Shown here: positions 54,205 through 64,000 of the stretch, piece after piece
Position numbering within the stretch: position 1 is the stretch's first letter
Layout of the letters: the number at the start of each line of letters is the position of its first letter
Assembly: GCA_033816765.1 (NCBI GenBank)
Contig: CM066298.1
Location: 1,984,001 to 2,048,000, forward strand
Source: Nothopassalora personata
Taxonomy: Eukaryota; Ascomycota; Dothideomycetes; Mycosphaerellales; Mycosphaerellaceae
DNA length: 64,000 bases
Reading direction: 5' to 3'
Notes under the pieces: generated by a model
What the model was told of the DNA's origin: nothing
The model's database searches: none
What the model saw: the letters and a program-made list of their open reading frames with translations, nothing else
Program-made: the position numbers and the translations under genes

Positions 54205-55440
54205 TCAGTACCGCAGACCACCGTTCTCCGCCTGAGGTCCAGCGTGATAAGGACCCTGGCCAGAGTGGAACGGCACCTCGTCGATCTTCTCGCTGGCGCT
54301 GCCGTCCATGCGTGACCGGATCGGAGCCATCGGACCCGGAGCCTTCGCACTCCCGCCGCTGCGGAAGTCGGGATCGGTATTCAACGTTGCTGGGTTGGGT
54401 CGAGCGACATCGGCGGCAGTGGCAGCATTCTCCTCGTCGTGGTGCTCGTCAAACATCTCTTGCTCGTGCTCGTTGAAGTCGGCACCAGGGTTGGCGGTCT
54501 CGTATTCAAGCATCTTGACGAAGCGATAGAAGCCGACTGCAAGCAGTGCACCTAGAGCAGGACCCAGCCAGTAGATCCAGTGATAGCCAGGGAAGTTGGC
54601 GAGAACGACGCAAGGACCGAAGGATCGTGCAGGGTTGAGGGAGCCACCGGTGAAGAAGACGCCCGTGAGCTCGGCGACAAAGAGCGCAAGGCCAATGCCG
54701 ATGGGCGCCATGAACGTGCCCTTGTGCTTCTCGGCAGCAAGCATGAAAATGGTGAAGACCAACTCAGCGGTGAGGAACATCTCGATGACTGGGCAGGTCA
54801 GTGAAGTGAATGATGATGAAAGCAGCAAGAAACCTCACATAGTCCGCGAGTGACGCTCGTGCTACCGCCCAGAGTGGTGGAAACGGCCATTGGACCGGGA
54901 AAGAGGGCTTGTACAACACCAGCAGCTGCCATGCTACCGAGAATCTGCGCGATGAAGACAAGACCTGCGCGCGCCCAGGTGACAGCTCCAATGAGGGCCA
55001 TGCCGAGGGTGACTGCCGGGTTGAAGAGACCTGGGGAGGAAGTCAGCATGGTGTGAGATATAGTGGAGGGTCACGCGAGACTGACCTCCGCTGATTCTGA
55101 AGAAGACCCATGCGTTCACAGCCAGACTGAAACCAAAAGCCAAAGCAATGTAGAGCAATACGCTCGTATTGGGCACCTGCGTGATGGAGCCTCCCTCGGT
55201 GCCGGCACCAGCGGCAGCGGCGTTGGCCACTTGTGTAGCAGAAAAGGCGAAGAACAGGAAGAGGAAGGTGCCAATGAACTCGCCGACCATAGCGATGAAA
55301 TGGTTCCTTGGCTTGTTAGGCAAGAAACCGAGGAAGGGTACCCGCAGCTCATTTCTGTGCCTTCCACCTTCTCCTTTGCTCGGCCGTGAACGGAAGCCAG
55401 GCAGGTTCAGACCTGACGCCCTTGGTGCGTTGATGTTCAT
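54205..55440 (-). CDS. Aquaporin / aquaglyceroporin (MIP family)
   Basis: ATG 55440; exons 55440-55086, 55030-54839 and 54788-54205 (introns 55 and 50 bp) give 376 residues. Both splices restore family motifs: RISGG-LFNPAVTLG and RGL-FIEMFLTAEL. The two pore half-helices are NPA (122-124) and NPA (in SLNPARSFGP, about 234-236). Six hydrophobic spans fit, starting FIAMVGEFIGTFLFLFF. Classic NPA boxes and an aromatic-rich pore suggest water transport rather than glycerol. N-tail is basic, and the C-tail (about residues 280-376) is long, acidic and Pro/Gly-rich. Plasma membrane or vacuole localisation is expected. Confidence 0.95.
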
Positions 55441-57165
55441 GGTGGACGACGGATCGGTGTGTCGGTGGAGGCTCGATGGTGCACGGGCGGTGCGTGTGCC
55501 GTTGGTGAGGCTGGGTGAAGGGGTGTGGAAGGACTTGGTGGAGCTCGCAGGGGAGGATGAGGTAGCAATGTTTCTGGGGGGGAGGGCTGTGGTAGGTGGA
55601 GTAGTGCTGTTGGTCGGTGCGATGGTGTGACGTGCTTCCAGGTGCTTCCAGGTAGTGATTCAGGACATAGGCGATTGGGTGGATCGTATCGTGTTGAGAT
55701 GGTTGTTGATGTTGAGACGGGGAAGATGGAGGAGGGAGGAGTGGATGGAAAAGCACGCACGCACGCACGCAGACAACAAGCAATGCGCAGCGCAAGAGCA
55801 GCGGCACAGGCAGGAGGAGGCGTGGTATGTGAGGGAGGAAGGAGTGAGAGAAAGTGTCAAGCAGCGACGGCGGTGGGCGCGTAGAAAACGACAGGAAGCT
55901 GCTTGTTATTACCGTGAGTGATGAAAAAAGACGTACCAGTTTCTACCAGATTTTTCCATTTCCGTGGCGACATGTTTAGCTTCTCGTCTTGTCGCGTCGC
56001 CGTTGAAGAATGCGGGAGGCACAGATTCTGTGCGCCGAGCTGGCAAACATGCCACAATATGCCACTATGCGCATCATCGTGTTGGCGCATCGCAGCTTCC
56101 CCGTGACCATCAGTCGCGCTCTTTCGTGACGGTGACGTTTGCTTCCCGAAATCCCGGCTGATATCAATCAACGATTACCGTAATGATTGATGTACGCAGC
56201 TGCAGAGTCCCAGTCGCAGGAAGCTACCGAACACAGAAGGAAGCCGCAAGCCGTTTGTTGCCCCGCAGATAGACTTCGCAGACGGTGCACCACCCGACAT
56301 GTGCTGAACCTTAACATGGCCGCCGCAGACATACATGTATTGCATGCATTGCGCCAACATCCTACTTCTCGCCAGATTGTAGGCGCCACTATGTGTCGTG
56401 CAGGAAAGAGGTTGGGCTCAGACAGAGACTGCTGTACACAATTGTGCGTGCCCATGTATCGGCGTGGTTTCCTTGAGTGCGGTGCTGTGCGGTGCGGTGC
56501 GGTGCGGTGCGGTGCGGTGCGGTGCGGTGCGGTGCGGTACAGCCAGCTGTCGTGGTTGAAAGTAAAGCGATGAGTGATGATGCCCACTTGCAGTGATCGA
56601 CCCCGGTGTGCCGGTCCCTCGCCGAACCCCATGGCGGCCTCAGCTCCTGCCCATGTGATTCTCGTATCGGACGGAGGCTTCAATCTACTGTGCGTCCGCG
56701 GCAGAAGCACCACAGAGGACACGCGATCCTGGTCATGAATCGTACTCGCCCCGGCTGATCCTGACACGTGATTGATACCTGACTGGGATTGCAAGTCCAA
56801 CAGGAGATCTGACATGTCCTGTTGTCATACGACCTGACGCTTTCCTCGGCCTCAGCTTTCATACTGTATGTTTGGTGCTCGACCTCATTCTCATACTGCA
56901 AGCGAAGCACAGTGTCTTCGACATCCACCAAAAGCTTGCCTAGCCGTCCGACCGCAAGTGCCCGCCGAAGCACGCCCGCCTAGGCCTTGCATCTATATTC
57001 ACCTCTTCCACCCTCCACCACGAACGTCGACCGGCGTGCACATCACATGCGAATGGTCACCTGATATAGTAGCCCTCGTTGCGCGCGAGGTCGACCTTGA
57101 TCGTTGCGTCAACAACTTCCCATCCTTGGACACTTGAGGGGCAGCCAGGCGGCGCCGCCACCAAG
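55441..57165. other. Intergenic, 1.7 kb with microsatellites
   Basis: Contains the aquaporin promoter (CT/GA-rich near 55440-55850), a (GCAC)n run at about 55754-55773, a (GGTGC)n run at 56477-56540, and the leader of the PA-TM-RING gene. No gene is supported. Confidence 0.4.
56477..56540. repeat. (GGTGC)n microsatellite
   Basis: About ten or more near-perfect pentamers. Not in a coding context. Confidence 0.95.
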
Positions 57166-59721
57166 ATGCGACCTCTACGATTCGTCCTGGCCTTGGTCGC
57201 CTTGGTTGTTTCTTTTCTCTTGCTCGTATTTGTGGGTCCCTGGCGAGGGAACAATGCAGCAGAGTACGCTCAAGAACAGGGCAGCATCGCGACATACTTC
57301 CACTGGCGCACACCCTCGTCGCTGTTCCCGCCCTCAGCCATCATCAGCATAACCGATGACAATTCGACTAACTTCCTGGCACGGCCCGCGGCATTCGGTC
57401 CTCTCCTACCGCAGAAGAGCCTGAGCGGACAACTGTGGATTGGGAGCGGCTTTGGCGATGACAGGCTGGGCAACGGCGCAGCGGAGCTAGGATGTAGCGA
57501 TGTGCCGGGCTGGGACGATGGGAGCTGGTCAGCTGCGGGCGGCGGCGGGAAGAAGTTGAGCAGCGAGGGGAAGAGTGCCGCGACGGATGGGAAGAAGAAA
57601 AGATCAGCTGCAGGAGAAGATGAAGACAAGGATGACGAGGAACAACCAGACGAAGACGACGGCACAGACGATCATCTTCACCATCCACTTCCCGCGAGCG
57701 ATGGTATGACGACGAATGGCGACGCCGCGAGAAAGACGAAGAAGCCCACACATGCCGACATCCAGTCTCTGCAGGAGAGCGCCGAGATCGCGGGCAAGGT
57801 CGTGCTGCTCAGCAGAGGCGGGTGTGGCTTCTTGGAGAAGGTCAAGTGGGTGCAAAGAAGAGGTGGGATTGCCCTGATTGTGGGAGACGACATCCGTGGA
57901 GGGCCGCTGGTCACCATGTACGCGCGAGGTGACACCTCCAACGTCACGATTCCGTCGCTCTTTACCTCGCACACCACCGCCCAGCTTCTGTCCAGTCTCC
58001 TGCCCTCCGGCAGTCTGTCTACGGAAGACGCTACTAGACTTGGACTGGCGCTGGGCAGCAAGAGCAAGGCCACTGGCGAGAGTACCACGAAAACGGTAGC
58101 GGACAAGCCGAACTTCACCACGACTACTGCGACCTCAAAGGCCACAGTAACATCTAAGACGAAGCCCGGGAGCAAGAGTAGCAAAAAAGTCGTCACTCCC
58201 GCTGATGACAAACAGCGGCGGAAGCATCGGGGTTGGTTTGCGACACTGTTCGGAGGAGGCTCTGATTCAGACGACAGCAGAAGACCGCCAAGCAGTGGGA
58301 ACATCGGCTGGGTGCTGCAGGAGGAGTTCGAAGAAGATGAGCCAGCTCACGGCAAAACAGCGACGACTCCAACTTCGTCTTCACGCCCGGAGGTCAAGAC
58401 GAAGGGCCCGACGGACGGCTTTCAGATTGGCATCCAGGATTGGCGGGATCCTGATCTGGTTGCAGCACAAAAGGAGCAGCACCTCGTAGGCTCGACATCC
58501 ACGACAACAAGCTCTGTTGCGGTGCCTAAATCGACCAAGGCGGCGACAACCTCACTTCGTGGTGGCAGTATCACTCCGGGAAGTGGTGAGTACGCAAAGG
58601 CAAATCACGGGGCTGTGAATCTGTCGCCCTCGGAGAAAGCCACAGACAAGGACGGCAAGACTTCGCAGCATAGTGAGGAGGAAGAGGACGAGTATCATGG
58701 TTGGTTGCACAGGCTCTTCTCGACGGACAGCCAAGTCGGAAATGTCAAGGCGGAGAACGTTGCAAGACCTGCCACAAAGGCTCTTGAGTCGGACACACGT
58801 GTCAAGACGGAGGCTCGCGATCGCCCTCAGCATGCCAAAGATGGACCCCAGCTGCACGAAGGCCTGTGGGTGACGTTGAGCCCAGCTTCGATGTCATCGT
58901 CGCCGTTCTTCGACACACTTCTTGTGTTGGTGGTCTCGCCGCTAGTGACACTGACTGTAGTGTACGCCCTGCTGCTTCTGCGATCCCGCATCAGAAGACG
59001 AAGGTGGAGAGCGCCGAAGTCGGTCGTCGAGCGCCTGCCCGTCAGGACATATCAAACGATGGCAAGCAGCGCCGCATCCACAACGTCGTCGGCGACATCC
59101 CAAGCGAGCGCAACGACACCGCTTCTGCCAACTGCATCGAGACCGATCAACGCCCGTGCGCGACCTCGAGCACGCACTACATCGGAAGTGCCACACGGAT
59201 CTTCCTTGCGGTCTGATGACATGGCGAGCCCCTCTCTCGAGCAGATTGAAGAGAAGCGAGCAGCGGGTCTAGCCGAGTGGCGAAGACGATACGGCGGCAA
59301 GCAACGAGAGTGCGTCGTGTGCTTGGAGGAGTACGTTGACGGCGTGAGCAGGGTCATGAGTCTACCCTGCGGCCATGAGTTCCACGCGGAGTGCATGTAA
59401 GTGATGTCACGATCAGGTCGATCTTGGTGATCTTGCTAACATAATCACAGCACACCATGGCTCACCACCCGCCGGCGAACATGTCCGATCTGCAAAGGCG
59501 ACGTCGTCCGCTCACTAGCACGAGGCGGTGGCTCCAGCTCTGCCACTCCACCACCACAGCAGTACCGCGATCACGAGAGCGAAGATGAGGAAGATGTGCA
59601 AGAACAGGCAGTGACGACGGTCAACGGCGATCCCATGAGTCAACGGCCCGTCAGCAGAGAAGACGAGGCATTCGAGGACCTTGAAAGGGGCGTGACCCCC
59701 ACGCCAGACAGGACGAGATGA
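57166..59721 (+). CDS. PA-TM-RING E3 ubiquitin ligase
   Basis: ATG 57166 in a good context (CCACCAAGATG); exons 57166-59396 and 59451-59721 give 833 residues. The 54-bp intron has the branch site GCTAAC and splits the RING after HAEC; splicing gives HAECI-TPWLTTRRRTCPICK. Order: signal anchor (5-24); a protease-associated domain with a long acidic low-complexity insert (about 145-195) and core VVLLSRGGCGFLEKVKW (about 210-225); a Ser/Thr-rich linker (about 300-570); a membrane span LLVLVVSPLVTLTVVYALLL (about 583-603); a basic stretch; a RING-H2 from CVVCLEEY to CPIC (about 715-758). The family ubiquitinates membrane proteins in endosomes, Golgi or vacuole. An upstream in-frame TTG extension is unlikely to be used. 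Confidence 0.93.
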
Positions 59722-60878
59722 TTTGACCTGAGACGCAGCGGTTTCCTTTCTTGTTCTTTGGCTTGCCGCATAGAAGCATGCAGCACGGTGTTTGGGGAAG
59801 GGATCGGGCGTGGGACTTGGGCGCTTCTGAGTCGACTTCAATTGATACCCCGTTCTTCTGTTGACATGTCCTACCGCCGAACGTCGTTCACATCACTGCA
59901 CAGAGCACGTATTCCTGCAAACATTACCCTGACTTGGTGGCTCCTAGGTCCCGCAACCCAGGGAGCCATCACTGCGTTCTTGCGCCGTACATGGCAACTG
60001 CCGGTATGGAAGACTTTTCTCTGCTTCGTACAAAGCATCAGGCAAGTACTAGCCCACCACAATCGGGAGTTTGCTCAGTTCTGCATATCATCATCATTAC
60101 GCGTTCTCGTGCGATCCCTTCCCACCACCACCGCACAAGTGAGATGCCACTTCAGCATGTCCTCCCGACTGACAAAGTACGGCAGCGGTCCGGTCTGACG
60201 GGCCCGAAAGCCCTCATGAAAGTCTCACTCAGTCCACCTTTTACCAGAGTGACGTTCGCCCCAGAAGAACAAGAAGACGAACACACCTACGAGTAGATAT
60301 CTCGGAGTAGCTCGAGCCCACCTGCTGTCGCCAACATCATGGATTTTCAAGCCCGAACCGTTTCTCCCCAAAGCCCCCGGCGGGACTTCATCGATAATAC
60401 TTTCTTTGACCTTCCCTATCAAAATCAACAGATGTGCCGGTCATCTACCACGTCTGCGTGCCCCAGCCATCCCATCCTACTTGCAAGTCTTCCACATCCC
60501 CGCCCGCCCGCCCGCCTGCTCCACAACAAGATAGATGGTGATACTCCCCCGCTGAATTCCCACTGGACGGCCCGTCACGTAAGAGTCGTTCACGTCGTCG
60601 CCAGTGCCACCACCCCTTTCTCCTCATCTATATCTGCCAGGACCTCGACAACTTCGTAAACATTACCCGGATCCATCATGTGCATTGGATCCACATTGTG
60701 AAATTTCACTTGCTGCCCCAGAGTCCCAGAGTCGGAAATGGCCGATTGATGCTGCCGGCAAACTGTCCCCAATCAAGGGGGGTGACGCCAAGTCGTAGAG
60801 ATGGTGCTTGATGGTTCAGCTGATGACCATTGTACTAAGTCTTCAATGCACTCTTGAGACCGTAATCTTATGAGCCGT
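59722..60878. other. Intergenic, no gene seen
   Basis: 3' ends of the RING gene and the monooxygenase gene face this stretch. Short frames show no known similarity. A (CCCG)-rich patch lies near 60500. Confidence 0.4.
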
Positions 60879-62510
60879 TCACAGACGACCAGCCTCTCGG
60901 TTCACATGCTCGATCTGTTCCCTTGCCGCAGTCCAGCTCTTCCGCTTGCCTTCGTCGAATAGTCGGAAGAGGTGGGGGCTCATGATGCCATCCATGACTA
61001 GGCTACACAACTTTCGGTCCGCAAGCCAGAACTTCCAGCCCTCAAGGCCGTAGCCCATTCGCTTGACGAGACCGATGCCGGCAGCGGCGTCGCACCATTG
61101 GTACCACTCCCAATTGTTGCGATAGTTAGTGTTGGCAAGTTCGCCCGTACGGGCTATCTCACAGATGAGTTCGTGATGTGCGTCGACGTGAGCATTCATG
61201 TCTGTTCCAGAAGGAAGCTGAGAGCTGCCAGCCCATACTTGTGCAACGGCAGAGCTTGATATATCATAGTTGAGGCAGGCCTGTGGCGTGAGCGGCGATG
61301 TGCCTAAGAAAGCGAGAGAGTCTGGATGGTCCAAGGAGAATATGCCCTGGTACAGACGAGGTAGTGGTCGTCCATCAGCTCCAGGCAAAGCCGACCAGTC
61401 TTTGCGCGTGTCCCTGGTAGGATCCACCTCCGGATCCATGAAGCTGTAGTCGGACTTGAAGCCCGTACAGAAGATGATGGCATCAACATCCTCCAGGAGC
61501 GAGCCATCAGCGAATACGAGGGTGCTGCCTTCGATCTGTTGCAATCCAGGCTTGAGCTTTATATCTCCAGAGTGCAGCGCCGGCACGAGCCCTTCGCTCA
61601 TGGTCGGCACTTTGCGCATAGGAAGCTCAATTTGACCAAGATTCCACTCTGGCTTGATTGCGAAGGCCTTCTTCTGTACAGACTTGAGGCCAAGGATGGA
61701 TGCTTGCTGGCTCAGCCACGGGAAGAGCTTGTTGAATTGGCCACCGATCTTAGTCAGTCGTAGGCTCATCATGTGGTCGAAGGGCCTGCCCTTGACATTC
61801 CACCTCGTCAGTATAGCATTTCCCCGTCGATGGGACAAGTAGATGGCAGATGCGTGTCCAATCAAGTCGACTGCCGTATCTGGGCCGGTGTTACCAAAAC
61901 CAACGACCACGACTCGCTTGCCGTGGAAGTCGCTCGCTCGCTTGTAGGCGTTTGAGTGGATCGCTGCGCCTGAGAAGGTCTCGCTGCCGGGTATTTTGGG
62001 CACTTTCGGAGTTTGCACCTGTAGGCCAGTACTCAGCACGACCTTGTCGAAGTGCACCCAGTTCGGGCCTTCGCCCTTCTGCTGAACTTTGAGCTTCCAG
62101 GCATTGCTATCAGTCCGCGACACATGCAGAATCTCAGTGTTCAGTTTAATGTGTTCGCGCAGTTGGAAGTGATCAGCGTAATCGTTCAGATAATTTGCCA
62201 CCTGAGCGGCGGTAGGGAAGTCAGGCGTGTCGTCTGGGTACGGGAAGTCTGTGTAACATCCTAGGCGTTTCGATAGATTGGCCATTGTGGTCGTCAGGAC
62301 TGAAGTCTTGTTGGGATCGTCCGAGTACTCCCAAAGGCCTCCGATGTAGCTGCTGCTCTCAAAGCCGGTCGCCTCGAAGCCTGCTTCCCGCAAGTTCTTG
62401 AGGGCAGTAAGGCCACATGCCCCCAGCCCTACCACGGCAATTTTCACGTTTCTCTTTTCGGCCATCGAGGAGGTGTGCATGGCGCGCCTGGTCAGGCGCA
62501 GTATGCCCAT
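60879..62510 (-). CDS. Flavin-containing monooxygenase (FMO-like)
   Basis: One exon; longest ATG start at 62510 gives 543 residues. FAD-binding GLGACG (28-33), the FMO/BVMO fingerprint FSGAAIHSNAY, the NADPH-binding GFGNTGPDTA, and FCTGF (the late ATG-type motif) are in order. Such enzymes oxygenate N, S or carbonyl groups; the substrate is unknown. The first 15 residues (MGILRLTRRAMHTSS) look like a mitochondrial presequence; starting at ATG 62465 (MAEKRNVKIAVVG) would give a cytosolic form, so alternative starts could set location. The frame also stays open upstream, but only from TTG. Intact, no odd residues. Confidence 0.92.
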   Translation of the reverse strand: MGILRLTRRAMHTSSMAEKRNVKIAVVGLGACGLTALKNLREAGFEATGFESSSYIGGLWEYSDDPNKTSVLTTTMANLSKRLGCYTDFPYPDDTPDFPTAAQVANYLNDYADHFQLREHIKLNTEILHVSRTDSNAWKLKVQQKGEGPNWVHFDKVVLSTGLQVQTPKVPKIPGSETFSGAAIHSNAYKRASDFHGKRVVVVGFGNTGPDTAVDLIGHASAIYLSHRRGNAILTRWNVKGRPFDHMMSLRLTKIGGQFNKLFPWLSQQASILGLKSVQKKAFAIKPEWNLGQIELPMRKVPTMSEGLVPALHSGDIKLKPGLQQIEGSTLVFADGSLLEDVDAIIFCTGFKSDYSFMDPEVDPTRDTRKDWSALPGADGRPLPRLYQGIFSLDHPDSLAFLGTSPLTPQACLNYDISSSAVAQVWAGSSQLPSGTDMNAHVDAHHELICEIARTGELANTNYRNNWEWYQWCDAAAGIGLVKRMGYGLEGWKFWLADRKLCSLVMDGIMSPHLFRLFDEGKRKSWTAAREQIEHVNREAGRL

Positions 62511-62862
62511 CCGGTTGCTTTCCAATATGTAGAGATGTCGATACACAGACCATGCCAGCAAACGAGCCTGAGCCTAGTCGCCTTGGATGCATTGAGACAG
62601 ACATGATGTAGATGTTGATGACTGAGAATGCTTGCTCAGCTCGAAGGATTCTGTTAGTTCAATCTAACGAAGTATGTGGAACACGCAGATGTGGCTGGCT
62701 CCGAGCCAATCGCTGAAATACATCACGCAGAGACAACCACTCCTTCTCACTTCATCCTTCATCCTTCGTGCTCCATCTCCATCCATATGAAGCTTGCTTA
62801 CTTGGCAAAATATTACGGCTTGCAAAACACGCGCCATGCAGCAATAGCAGATTCTAAATCTC
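62511..62862. other. Promoter region of the monooxygenase gene
   Basis: No coding sequence recognised. A pyrimidine-rich run is present near 62740-62785. Confidence 0.35.
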
Positions 62863-63540
62863 GCTACGTTGCCTTTGACATTTGTGATGCCTTAGCCTCC
62901 AGGCACGTGCAAGCTCGTGTGAATGTTGCTCCAGTAAATATACTGATTCGATCCCAGGACAGGCGTTTCTCCACGAGATGTTCCACATTGGCCGCCCACA
63001 GGATGATGTAAACGGCGCGGGCATCTCATACCCAAAGGCCCAGGGCATCGAGTTGAAGGCACCTTTCGTCGGCAAAGGGACCAGACCGTGCAAAGGCTGG
63101 CCTATTCAGATACAAGTCAGCGTCATGAGGGCCGACAAAGCACAGTATCCAGAGCGAAGCAGCGTCGAAGACCAAGGAATCCTGGATGGCTCTCTTCACG
63201 GCTGATGTCAGCATGCTCCATGCTCAGAGCATGGAATCCGCACTGATTGATGACCCAACGCGCAGCAAATGTGAATACTTCAGCCATTGAGCGACCAGAG
63301 TCGACAAATGGCAGAGGTGACTCGCAGTCGGGATGCATACCATGAAGGCCGAAGATATGGTCTCGCGAGTTCACGCACTGCAAGACACGGGCGGTCGAGT
63401 ATTCTCGTGTTATGCCTTCACAATCCCCTTGAATCTGCTTGAGGCTAAGTCTTCGGATTAGCGCGACAGCGTCCAAGACGCTGCGGAAGTCCAGTGCGCG
63501 ATAAGCTGCCTCCAGACTGTACCTTTAGTCCTCGATGTTC
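62863..63540 (-). pseudogene. Second HET-domain gene relic
   Basis: The minus frame from about 63540 to 63123 reads FRSVLDAVALIRRL, then STARVLQCVNSRDHIFGLHGM (HET core, usually DPRDKIYALLGL), then SMAEVFTFAARWVI and a SMEHADISREESHPGF segment; a stop follows at 63123. Further protein-like sequence is in another frame to about 62863. The N-terminal WxDAxCINQ part is not found. Unrelated in detail to the relic at 53 kb, so a second gene rather than a duplicate. Confidence 0.5.
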
Positions 63541-64000
63541 TCGGTAGAGCTCGGCGAAACGACACACATGGAGGCCACATATGCCCATCGCCGACTGTCC
63601 TGGTACGGCCTCTTGAACACGCATATCGAGAAGCCTACATAAATAATATGTCCTTGAAGATCATGCTGTGCAATGCGCCACAGCGTTCTGTGAGCAATCT
63701 GTCCGCCTCACTAAAGTGGCACTGGTGTGATAACAATCCGAGACGCGTGTTGTCTTCTACGAATTTCCCTGTTGGCAGTCAGCAACTCGCGACGCACTCG
63801 AGGTGTATGACGGGGTAGCTGGGTCATTGAAGTACACAGGTGATGACAATGTCCACGTGAATTGCGCGGGGGAAGGAAGGAAAGAGCCTGTGCCCTGTAC
63901 TTTCTCATAACAGCTGTCCATCAATTGTACGGTACTTCGATGCAGTAATTATACATTCGCCCATCAATCATTCACCATGTTCCACGAAGGCGATCTGCAG
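63541..64000. other. Right edge, no gene recognised
   Basis: Short frames without known similarity. May hold the missing 5' part of the HET relic in decayed form. Confidence 0.3.

Noticed and set aside
33000..62510. Secondary-metabolite gene cluster
   Set aside because: Regulators, a monooxygenase and hydrolases are present, but there is no polyketide, peptide or terpene backbone enzyme and large relic stretches separate the genes.
1..64000. CRISPR array, bacterial operon or phage features
   Set aside because: None present; intron-containing genes and fungal families show eukaryotic nuclear DNA.

Overview
The window is nuclear DNA of a filamentous ascomycete (Pezizomycotina; a Dothideomycete is my guess). 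The evidence is short 47-72 bp introns with GT..AG ends, Zn2Cys6 and fungal bZIP regulators, an RCR-domain protein, a Rac GTPase, HET-domain relics, and a 23-kb block of LTR retrotransposons destroyed by RIP (CpA to TpA) mutation. Genes were recovered partly by joining exons across introns; many were checked for a continuous reading frame.

Left arm (1-9.9 kb): a secreted FAD-linked oxidoreductase, a decayed gene, a six-exon rac gene, a metallo-beta-lactamase-fold hydrolase, and about 2.9 kb of decayed or empty DNA.

Transposon block (9.9-33 kb): a Copia-like LTR; a Ty3/Gypsy gag-protease fragment (plus strand); two truncated chromodomain Gypsy elements in tandem (minus strand, 12.06-17.17 kb); a large Gypsy element with 365-bp LTRs (minus strand, 17.17-32.29 kb); and a Copia remnant ending in its own LTR. 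Two later insertions sit in the large element and are not RIP-mutated: a 2.5-kb gag-only LTR element with a 5-bp target duplication (27.9-30.4 kb) and a 760-bp sequence flanked by 15-bp direct repeats (22.4-23.1 kb). Two things stand out. Three related elements carry an antisense ORF for a Cys-rich coiled-coil protein 73-78 bp from the 3' LTR. The large element carries an extra, non-retroviral ORF between integrase and 3' LTR.

Right arm (33-64 kb): a bZIP regulator, a broken Myb/SANT-like gene with a 51-nt palindrome, a Zn2Cys6 regulator, an RCR-domain gene, two tail-to-tail secreted alpha/beta hydrolases, a second bZIP regulator with a DUF3425-like domain, several relics (two of HET genes), an aquaporin, a PA-TM-RING ubiquitin ligase and a flavin monooxygenase. 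The mix of regulators, secreted or redox enzymes and dead HET genes around a transposon block looks like a fast-evolving accessory region. I see no classic biosynthetic backbone enzyme, so I do not call it a secondary-metabolite cluster.
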